From positions 520,856-584,855 of the forward strand of contig CAUYUJ010004335.1 of assembly GCA_963575745.1 (NCBI GenBank): 64,000 nt of DNA. The letters are read 5' to 3'. The notes under the pieces are model-generated. The model had not been told where the DNA came from. It ran no database searches and was given only the letters and a program-made list of their open reading frames with translations. This DNA comes from Prorocentrum cordatum (taxonomy: Eukaryota > Sar > Dinophyceae > Prorocentrales > Prorocentraceae). Shown in pieces: positions 33,153 to 41,043 of this stretch (position 1 is its first letter; the number at the start of each line of letters is the position of its first letter). Made by a program: the position numbers and the translations under genes.

Positions 33153-33431
33153 ATGCTTGGATATACTACAGGAGGCAGAAGTACGTCCATGATCATGCCC
33201 TTGCGCTACTTCGAGCAGGGCCCCAAGGCTGCGGGACTTCGGCGCCAAGTCTCTGAATGGATAAAGCGTTGGAAGCGATGGCCGCAGTACCAAGACAAGC
33301 TCAGAGCAGGATGGCATGCAGCTGTACGGAGACCCCAGCGCGCACGGCCGCGAGGACGCTGGAACGTGGTAACGGGGCCGATGGCAGCGCTCATCCAAGG
33401 CTTGTCCGAGATGGGCTGGCAGCCCCCCTGA
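33153..33431 (+). pseudogene. LINE 3 region after the RT
   Basis: Frame with MPLRYFEQGPKAAGLRRQVS, EWIKRWKRWPQYQD and GPMAALIQGLSEMGWQPP. It has the Trp/Arg-rich look of the region between RT and knuckle in dinoflagellate LINEs. It ends in TGA, and the element continues in other frames. Confidence 0.4.
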
Positions 33432-33676
33432 GCCTGATGAATGGGCGGATTCAAATCAGAATGCATGGAGAATGACACGACAACCCAGCGAGAACACACC
33501 TGGCATGGGGATCGGCGCCCCCTTGTCTTTTGGTGGAGAGACATTGCGAGATGGGCCAGGCTTTGTACAATCAGATGGCGGAGGTCAGCAGCGCCCAGAC
33601 CCTCAACCGCAGCTGGCTATAACCAACATGAACGGCGAGCACGATCCTTTCGACGACATGGAAGAGACCACGCAGC

Positions 33677-34279
33677 ATGAACCTCAGCGGGATGGGATGG
33701 CCTCTGCAATATATAATCACGACCAAGGGCTCGCCGTCGGAACAGGACAAGCGCACTCGCAAGTGGAAGACACCAGATGCCAGAGTACGCAACCACAGTA
33801 TTTTCAACCAGAAGCAGAAGACACTATGCAGCTTATGGCGACCATCACAGCGGACGTTATCAAGGAGTTGTCGCAACAGGCGGCCAGAGTTCGCCATGGT
33901 GCAGGTGTGGAATTCAACCCCAGACATGACCTCGGCCAGCAGAACTATCCAGAGGATGCAGAGAATGGGGCCGCACCGAGAAGCAGGTGCGCTTGAAGCA
34001 GTAACTTGCAATACTATTTGGACTGAAGATCGCTGCCGAGCTGAAGGCTACGAGTGTGATGGAGTCTGTACCAGATGCACAACGGGCCAGAAGGAAACCA
34101 TGGCCCACCGCGTTTGGAACTGCCCACACACGTGCGCTCAAGACCACCCTTGGATCAGACAGAGTGCTCGACTATGTGGAGAAGAAGTACAGGACATTAC
34201 GAATGGGACCAACTTGGAGCTGTGGCTAAGAGGGCTACTGCCGTCCACGTGGAACCCAGTGCCGCCTCCTCCTTCGTAG
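33677..34279 (+). pseudogene. LINE 3 CCHC knuckle region
   Basis: Near the end of this 200-codon frame is DGVCTRCTTGQKETMAHRVW NCPHTC (split for length), a C-x2-C-x~11-H-x4-C knuckle as found at the C-terminal side of many LINE RTs, followed by CGEEVQDITNGTNLELWLRG. The first half of the frame is a shadow of the frame at 33472-33996, so a frame change near 33880 is likely. Confidence 0.5.
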
Positions 34280-34342
34280 GGCACACCTTGCCTGCCGTTC
34301 TACATCGACTGGGACGGCCCAGCGATCCAGGACAACGGCACG

Positions 34343-34830
34343 ATGCTCTTCGAGAACCGTGTCGAGTGCAAGCTGGCCTTCCTGGACGGCTCGGTCTCGA
34401 GCAGCGACGCGCGGATCGCGCGTGCAGGCTGGGGTGTCTACCTGGCCCAATCCGCTGCTCGAGTGGAAAATGATGATCCTACTTTCCCACGGCCTGGAAG
34501 ATGTGGGGGAATTGACGGAGCCCAAACGGTCCCGTGTGCTGAGCTCGCGGCCTTCTGGAGGGCCTTAAAATTGACCAAGGGACTTAGTTGGCTGTACACG
34601 GACAGCCAGATCGTCTACGACGGTTGGCATGGTTTTTTTCTGACATGTCAGGTGATATCCGAGGTTGGTGGAGCCGTGTGTTTTCGGAAGCTCGAGGTCG
34701 ACAGGTGATGCTCAGTAAGTGTAGCTCGCACATTGACAGAGTTTCGCTAGACTCCCTGGTCCAATCCCTCTGTGTGACGCGAGGCAACGACCTAGCGGAT
34801 AAGTTTGCCCAGATAGGAGTGGAACGGGTC
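34343..34830 (+). pseudogene. LINE 3 RNase H domain, frameshifted at a T-run
   Basis: Frame 34343-34708 gives LAFLDGSVSSS, AGWGVYLAQS, AELAAFWRALKLTKGLSWLY and TDSQIVYDGW, i.e. the D, E and D catalytic positions of RNase H. The C-terminal half (SKCSSHIDRV, then TRGNDLADKFAQIGVERV, with the last Asp) is in frame 34588-35469. The register changes at GGTTTTTTTC (34631-34640), a seven-T run, so a single-base indel explains the break. RNase H would remove the RNA template strand during cDNA synthesis. Confidence 0.65.
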
Positions 34831-35469
34831 ACTCAAGATATTGACCCAGGGGTCCGTGAACTTGCGCAGTGTGAATTCAAAGCTTGGTTGGTCCAGAGGA
34901 GGCTAGCTATTGTTAATGCGGCTGCCGCTTGTGCAGAATATGAGCGCAAGAGCCGCCCGTGTAAGGTCCGTTGCGTGCCCGCTGCCTGGCGCGTAAGGAA
35001 GGATTTCGAAAAGTCTTCGGGGCACCAGCTTTCCAAGATAGGCCCCTCCTGGGTGTGTAGCCACTGCCAGAGTGGCCCAGGGAAGTTTTCTGTTTTGGAC
35101 TGGCTCCGTGACGGTAAGTGTCTTGGACCCCAGTACCACAGGGTAGAGTCTCAAGGTGAGCCCGTTCGCCTTCCCCCTCGTTTTAGAACCGGGGATAGGG
35201 AGGTAAATGAGTCTCACACTGCGGCCATTTTGTATGGCCAGATTTTCTGTTGGAGGTGCGGGTGCCTGGGCTCCAAGACCCCCTCGGGCGGAAGGCTGGG
35301 GGTGGGCCTCGTGGGCCAGTGTAGCGGGCACCCCACCCCAGCAGGACGAGAGGCTTTGAACAAGATTCAGCGGTGGGAGGTCCCCTCAACGAAGGGAAAG
35401 GCTGTGTGGCCTGATGGACCCCCCAGCGCCCCCAGGCAGCCACGGCGCACAGTGCGCCGCAAGGGTTAA
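34830..35469 (+). pseudogene. LINE 3 Cys-rich tail
   Basis: In the frame ending at 35469 the RNase H is followed by WVCSHCQSGPGKFSVLDWLRDGKC region (C-x2-C at about 35055-35067) and IFCWRCGCLGSKTPSGGRL (about 35240), then a basic tail PRQPRRTVRRKG and TAA. Paired CxxC motifs suggest a zinc-binding module, perhaps for nucleic-acid contact. It marks the 3' end of the coding part of LINE 3. Confidence 0.5.
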
Positions 35470-35684
35470 GATTACCTTTTTCCGCCAACAGCATATCAGT
35501 GGGATGTGTTGCTGGTTTGTAATCGTCCTTCTAATCGTCCTCCTCCTCCCCCCCACCATTGCACAATATGAATACTACTCGCCTCTCTCCCCTGGTGGCG
35601 TCCTGGGAATGTCCCGCCCCCCTCCGTGCACGGTTTTTTACACAAGATTCCCGGGAGTTGGGTTTTCGTTTGGTTTTTGTTTAA
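35470..35684 (+). other. Probable 3' untranslated region of LINE 3
   Basis: Pyrimidine-rich sequence (CCTCCTCCTCCCCCCCACC) after the LINE 3 stop. No poly-A or target duplication was recognised. Confidence 0.3.
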
Positions 35685-36400
35685 ATGCTGTTCTCGCTGA
35701 AGCGCTGGCCTTATTTTCCGGCTACCGCTCGTTCCGAGTCGTGCTCCCGCTGCAGCGCTGGCCTCACGTCTGCGCTCCCGCTCATTCTGAATCGTGCTCC
35801 CGCTGAAGCGCTGGCGCCATCATTTCGAGTGCCATGTCATGGCATGGTTTTCGGTCCTTCCAAGTAGGCCCCAAAATCTACAAAATGGCCTCCCGGAGAA
35901 ACCATCGGAAATGATTACACATTCGGTGTCGATTCGTTGATTTTTTGGGCCGCGGAAGCCCCCCTACGGGGCGTCGCCACGCCATGCTATGTCAGGTTAC
36001 AGTTCCGCGCTTCCGCGTTTTGTGTTTAGTTTTTTTTGTTTTTCTGTTGTTGGTTGTTCTTCTTTTCTCTTTTTCAAAATGCTGCTCTCGCTGAAACGCT
36101 GGCCCAATGTTCGGGCTGCCGCTCGTTCCGAATAGTGCTCCCGCTGCAGCGCTGGCCTCATTTCCGCGCTCCCGCTCGTTCCGAATCGTGCTCCCGCTGC
36201 AGCGCTGGCGTCATCATTTCGAGTGCCATGTCCTGGCATGGTTTTCGGTCCTTCCACATGGGCCCCAAAATCCACAAAATGGCCTCCCGAAGAAACCATC
36301 GGAAGTGATTCCACATTCGGTGTCGGTTCGTTGATTTTTGGGGCCGCAGAAGCGCGCCCCCCCCCCATCTTGGGGCGTCACCACGCCATGCTATGTCAGG
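35685..36400 (+). repeat. Tandem duplication, about 390-bp period
   Basis: 35690-35995 and 36080-36397 are two copies of one segment: GCTCTCGCTGAA.CGCTGG, CTGCCGCTCGTTCCGA-like, CATCATTTCGAGTGCCATGT, TGGCATGGTTTTCGGTCCTT, CCCAAAATC.ACAAAATGGC, and CACCACGCCATGCTATGTCAG. They differ by scattered substitutions and small indels. Within each copy the GCTC(T/C)CGCTG(A/C)AGCGCTGG core is itself repeated three times. Confidence 0.8.
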
Positions 36401-36479
36401 CTACGCGTTGATCTTCGACACCCTTCTATGCCATGTAATGCTATGCCATGCTACGACATCCAAGTGTGCGAACAGAGAG

Positions 36480-36565
36480 GAGACCTAAGCCATGGTAAGG
36501 GATGGGAGGGAGGGGTAGGACGTCAGATATGACGCGAGCGCACCAAACTTGTCCTCCCCCTCCTC
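36480..36565 (+). repeat. Dispersed repeat, second copy of the 17165 block
   Basis: GGACGTCAGATATGACGCGA then CTTGTCCTCCCC, as at 17165-17255, again downstream of a CGCTGGCC-type cluster. Confidence 0.65.
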
Positions 36566-38160
36566 CCCCGTGACCCCCCCAAAAACAGTCGAAAACCCTC
36601 ATGGCTTTGGCGCACATCTGCTGCCAGGCGCCTCCCCGCCCCCCCCGCTTCCTCTGCCGCCACCGCCACTGCCGATGCTGCTTTCCATGGCGGCCTCGGG
36701 CTGCGCCGTGGTGGTGGACGGCCGTGGTTCCTCTTCCCCCTCCTCCTCGCACATTACTCCGAAGCCGCCATCGCCCCCCCTCTGGGGCGCTCCCCTGTCT
36801 GGCGCGGTCTCCCGAGATCGCTCCAGGCCTGTAGCAGAGGCCGAGGATTGCAGTGAAGAAGCGTGCCTCCTTCTTGGGGGCGACAGGATGGGGATGGCGA
36901 GCGGGACGGGGCAGTAGCTGGGCGGGAGCCAACAGAGAGGGCGTCCGCCGCGCCAGTGCCACCAGCCGCGCGGCTCGCGTTGCCCCCGGGGTTGCGCAGC
37001 CCGCCGTCCGGCGCTACGCACAGCTCCCACAGGGCCTCGGAAAGACCCAAGAGGTCCCGAGAGAGCACTCGAGAGGCAATGCGCCCAGCATGCACCACTA
37101 CAACCGTGCCCTGCCACAGCGTCGCCGTGCTGATTTCCAAAGCGCGGTGGCGGGTAGCCTTGCAGCGCAACGGATGCACGCGCGGAAAGACGCAACCATG
37201 TAAACACGCAGGCGCACACGTGCACACAACCACACACAAACACAAACACCTCGTCACACAAACACGCGAGCACAAAAGCACACAGCCAGACACATGCGCA
37301 AAACAATAATCGCACACGCACATAAACACATGAGCGCACACAGACAGAATTGAACACGTATGCATTTGATTCCAAGGAGTGCGTGCACCTCGATGCCTGA
37401 CGCCCCAGGAATTCAAGCAATAAATTCTAAATCTGCGAATCCGAATATTGCCCGATTAACTCTTTTTGGCCGCAAAAATGTACGCCTACATTGGCGCAGG
37501 CATGAAGCAGAGAGAGCGAGAAACTCCGGTCCGCACGCGCACCAGGCGGGGCGCCGAAAGCTCCAAAACAATCCACCAGGACAAAAGCACGAGGACCCAG
37601 AAATAAGATAGGCGAGATGGGTGGTCAAGTCGCACTATGGGAGTGCGATGGGCGCAGTCAGCAAACTGTGGAGTTCTGCGACAACAGTGCAGGACTGTGT
37701 AATCAAAACGCGGCGAGCGGCGCGTGTGAGATGCGCTGGCATAGGGCAAAAACTCATCAAAACTCGTTGTGCTGTGTATGGATTTGTTTTTCCAGCGCAG
37801 TTTTGGGAGAAGAAAGAGGAAAGCTGAGGGGAACGAAAGCGCGACGAACACACAAAGAAACTCTCAAGTGAAACACTGCACCAGAATTAATCCACTCAGA
37901 CTCGGAAGAAACGCAATATTGCCGATCAATAAATCTGAACCCAAGCTCCGTGCACGACTACGTAAACTCAAAACGCCAACAACATCAAAATGAGAGAGGG
38001 GAGGAAGAGACTTCGCGAATCCCACCAGCCCTTTAGGGCGTAGGTGGTCTAGAGAGTTTCCTCTGCCAACCCCCTTCTTCCCCTTCGGGGAGGGGTTTAC
38101 CCCTCCCCTTACCCCTCCCCACTGACCTGGACGAGGCGTTCCGCGACGCGTTGGGACGTC
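36566..38160. other. Stretch without firmly supported genes
   Basis: A 273-codon minus-strand frame (36599-37420) is open, but its first third is a translated TG-rich repeat (37205-37350, CACACAAACAC-type) and the rest is Gly/Pro/Arg-rich without a motif. I do not call it. 37420-38160 shows no coding signal. Confidence 0.4.
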
Positions 38161-39170
38161 CAAGATGGCCCAAGACAGCTCCAAGAGCGAAAATGCGAGA
38201 AAGCAAAAAACATTGATTTTACCTAGGTTTTGGAAGGATTTTGGCCTCTTGGGGGGGCCCAAGAGGCGATCCGAGGCACTCTAGAGGGGCGAGAGTAATT
38301 GAGGCTCCCCCCTTCTTTGATAGATCTCCTCCAAGATGGCCCCAAGTGCGCCCCGAAGGCTCCCAAGAGCGCCCCAAGAGCGCCCCAAGAGCGCCCCAGA
38401 GACCCCAAGAGGCCCCCAAGAAGCCTCTAAGAGGCTGCCAAGAGACCCCCAAGAGGCCCCAAGAGAGTCCAAGATGGCCCAAGACGGCTCCAAGAGCGAA
38501 AAGGCGAGAAAGCAAAAAACATTGATTTTCCTTAGGTTTTGGAAGGATTTTGGCCTCTTGGGGGGCCCAAGAGGCGACTCGAGGCACTCTAGAGGGGCAG
38601 CGCTAATATACGACCCTCCCTTCTTTGATCGATCTCCTCCAAGATGGCCCCAAGAGCGCCCCGAAGGCTCCCAAGAGCGCCCCAAGAGCGCCCCAAGAGC
38701 GCCCCAAGAGGGCCCCAAGAGGCCCCAAGAGGCCCCCAAGATGCCCCCAAGAGGCTCCCAAGAGACCCCCAAGAGGCCCCAAGATGCTCCCAAGATGGCC
38801 CAAGACGGCTCCAAGAGCGAAAAGGCGAGAAAGCAAAAAACATTGATTTTCCTTAGGTTTTGGACGGATTTTGGCCTCTAGGAAGGCCCAAGAGGCGATT
38901 CGAGGCACTCTAGAGGGGCAACGCTAATAAGCAACCCCCCCTTCTTGATAGATCTCCTCCAAGATGGCCCCAAGAGCGCCCCGAAGGCTCCCAAGAGCGC
39001 CCCAAGAGCGCCCCAAGAGGGCCCCAAGAGGCCCCAAGAGGCCCCCAAGAGGCCTCCAAGAGGCCTCCAAGAGACTCTCAAAAGGACACAAGAAGCTCCC
39101 CGAGATACGCAAGAGGCCCCCGGGACCGCCAAGAGGCCCCAAAGACGGCCCAAGAGGCCCCCAAGCTCGC
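38161..39170 (-). repeat. CCAAGAGGCCC satellite, array 3, three long units
   Basis: Three higher-order copies begin with CAAGATGGCCCAAGAC at 38161, 38470 and 38791 (spacing 309 and 321 bp). Each continues AGCGAAAA.GCGAGAAAGCAA, AAACATTGATTTT, TTTTGG(A)CGGATTTTGGCCTC, GAGGCACTCTAGAGGGGC, CCCCTTCTTTGAT and then a CCCCAAGAGCGCC mini-satellite. The third copy runs on to 39170 with CCAAGAGGCCCC units. Identity between copies is high, so expansion is recent. Same family as arrays 1 and 2. Confidence 0.85.
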
Positions 39171-39412
39171 CATTGTCCTCCTCCTCCTCCTCTTTTTCTC
39201 CTTCCTCCCTCCTCCCCCTCCCCCTCCTCCTCCTCCTCCTTCTCCTCCTCCTCCTCCTCCTTCTCGTCCTCCTCGTCCTCGCCCTCCTCCATCTCCTCCT
39301 CCTCATCTTCCTCCTCCTCCTCCTCCTCTTCCTCCTCCCCCTCCTCCTCCTGCTCCTCCTCCTGCTCCTCGTCTTCCTCCTCCTACTCCGACGACGACGA
39401 CTCCTCCTACAT
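39168..39412. repeat. CCT/CTC-rich simple repeat
   Basis: Long degenerate CCTCCTCCT tract, about 240 bp. Poly-Leu/Ser and poly-Arg/Glu frames are artefacts. Confidence 0.95.
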
Positions 39413-39743
39413 CCTCCCCCTCTTGGAACGTATGGCGGCTTAACCCGCTCTTTGTTCTTCTGCATGCTCCCCCGCTTCCCTCATCACCTCCACTCCTCTG
39501 GGGCTCATTTCTGGACGGGCTGGTGGGGATACGCGAAGCGTCTAGAATTAAATACCTCAATACATCCGTCCCTGGCGTTGGTCGAGCACCCCCAAGTGGC
39601 CTAAGCGGCCACATATGATACAACCAACGTTGAAGAGAGTGGGCGCATTGAAGACAAGAGGCGGCTCAAAACCTTGACCTGGACATCCAGAGTCGAGGCG
39701 ACCCACAGCCAAGGCGAAGTGAGACGCCCACGATGATCGCTGA

Positions 39744-40075
39744 GCTGGACAGCAGCGCGATAGAGAAATAAGAGACAAGACCAGAGAGGAGGAAGATACG
39801 ACGACGATGACGAGAGGAATGCCGTCACAGCCATCCTCCACAGGGTATGCTGCCGCCGTGCAGCCCCCAGCAAGTGCCAATTGGGTGGAAGGGGCGAGGA
39901 GCAGGCAGAGGAGGCAGAGGGAGGGCCAGCCCCAGCAGGGTCAGTCCGTGCTCCGCCTCCGGGAGGAAAAAAGGGCGGGAGGAGGGGGAGAAGAGTGGGA
40001 CGCCCCAGAGCCTGCAGCTCTGCGTGCCGAGCGGAGCGACATGAGCCTGGAGTTGCATCCAGCCAGGCATGCGCA
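39744..40075 (+). CDS. 5' part of an open frame interrupted by the LTR element
   Basis: The frame is open after a TGA at 39741-39743, with the first ATG at 39807 (MTRGMPSQPSS). It is Arg/Glu/Gln-rich (RQRRQREGQPQQGQ) and ends at the left target-site copy. Joined in register to 58088-58361, skipping the element and one 5-bp target copy, it stays open to a stop at 58359-58361: about 181 codons from the ATG. I recognise no domain. High GC content makes long open frames easier, so the coding claim is tentative. Confidence 0.3.
40071..40075. repeat. Target-site duplication GCGCA, left copy
   Basis: GCGCA immediately outside the left LTR, repeated exactly at 58083-58087 outside the right LTR. Five bases is the usual duplication size for Ty1/copia integrases. 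Confidence 0.9.
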
Positions 40076-40271
40076 TGTGTATGGGGTTGAAGTACAAGGG
40101 TACAGAACCCCTGATCCGTTGGTAGAGAGATGGAGGGATATATGGATATCTTTCCCTCCCACGCGATCAAGGTACGATCGCTCCAACTCAGTACCTGAGC
40201 CCAAACGGCCAGGTGCGGGAGAGGTAAGGATAAGGAGTATATCTGAGGGTATTACACGGGTTCCATTCACA
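40076..40271 (-). repeat. 3' LTR of the giant copia element
   Basis: 196 bp. On the plus strand it begins TGTGTATGG and ends CCATTCACA, so it is TG...CA on either strand with a near-perfect terminal inverted repeat. It aligns without gaps to 57887-58082. I count four differences: two adjacent (AT versus CG near 40140), one at about 40173 (T/C) and one at about 40243 (C/A). That is about 98% identity, so insertion is fairly recent. Confidence 0.95.
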
Positions 40272-40282
40272 CCCCCCGTCCC
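40272..40282 (-). other. Polypurine tract next to the 3' LTR
   Basis: The minus strand reads GGGACGGGGGG directly before the TGTGAATGG start of the 3' LTR. A purine-rich tract here primes plus-strand DNA synthesis in LTR elements. It contains one C, so the functional part is probably the G6 run. Confidence 0.65.
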
Positions 40283-41043
40283 GAATCCCGCCCGTTAAGG
40301 CAGGACTCGGGAACAGAGGAAAGGAATCCGTAACCTCTGAACTCCTTTAGTCCTTAAGTCAGAAAGGCAGCTGGGGCTTAAAAAAAAACAGCGAAGCCAC
40401 AGCTGCAAAGTGAGGTAAGAAGAGATACCCTAAGCCCCCCTTTCTTCTCCAGGCGCACTTTGGCGCCCCCTCGGTGCGCCCCCCAAAACGCTTCGGCACT
40501 CGAGGGAGGAGAAGAATGAGACAAGGGTAGGCGGAGAAAGAAGATCTGACAATTAAGGCAACCTGCAATCTGCCTCGCAAGATTTGCGAGGCAGGTGTTG
40601 CCACCAGCCAGCAGATTATTCTCGACGCAATATTGTTCACATTGGTAAAATATGCATGCTAAGATCGCGTTGACGAACGCAATCTTGAAATGAAACACAA
40701 GTCTGCCTAAAACAAATGTATGCTAAGATCGTGTTGACGAACGCGATCCTGAAAAGAAACGCAAATCTGTGTAAAGCAAGTGTCTGGCCAGACAAAATGT
40801 CGTGTTGATGAACACGAAAGGGATGTATAAAAAAGTCTGTTTGGCGACTCCCGTTGGCGTTGCTCCTTAGGAGGCTGCCTCGGTGATCGCAAAAGATATA
40901 TATATATATATATATATATATTTGTGTATGGCCACTTGTGTGAATGATTGGAGTGGCCTAAAAGAATATATTAGCCACCGCTCAAGGCGAACTTTGATGA
41001 AAGAAAGTTCTGCTCTTGAGCGGTGGGCCTTGCGGCCGACTCA
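40283..41043 (-). other. 3' non-coding region of the copia element, hairpin-rich
   Basis: About 760 bp between the ORF5 stop and the polypurine tract. It contains at least six inverted repeats: 40975-41026 (12-bp outer stem CCACCGCTCAAG/CTTGAGCGGTGG plus a 7-bp inner stem), 40930-40958 (GGCCACT/AGTGGCC), 40800-40817 (TCGTGTT-GATG-AACACGA), 40781-40794 (palindrome TGTCTGGCCAGACA), 40727-40748 and 40661-40686 (stems around GACG loops, with G.U pairs on the minus-strand RNA), and 40570-40594 (CTGCCTCGCAA-GAT-TTGCGAGGCAG). A (AT)13 microsatellite lies at 40896-40921. No protein of note is encoded. Roles in RNA stability, packaging or 3'-end formation are possible but unproven. Confidence 0.75.

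Larger units (their letters stand above)
29050..35469 (+). mobile_element. LINE 3: non-LTR retrotransposon with RNase H
   Basis: Plus-strand order: Lys/Glu-rich ORF1 (29087-30125), endonuclease (30126-31388), linker (31160-32056), reverse transcriptase (32100-33000), CCHC-type knuckle (about 34030-34130), RNase H (34343-34830) and a Cys-rich tail (34900-35469). Domain text is better preserved than in LINE 1 and 2, but each junction has a stop or frame change. The order with RNase H after the knuckle and the divergent endonuclease mark it as a different lineage from LINE 1 and 2. I see no spliced leader at its 5' end. Confidence 0.7.

Noticed and set aside
38219-39465. ORFs of 100-220 codons over the CCAAGAGG satellite and CCT tract
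   Set aside because: The satellite unit lacks stops in all frames, and the proteins are low-complexity repeats on both strands.
40359-40640. 93-codon minus-strand ORF in the 3' tail of the copia element
   Set aside because: It starts from a non-ATG codon region, has no domain, and overlaps hairpins. Only its LVATPAS segment is of interest and is reported as part of the recurrent motif.
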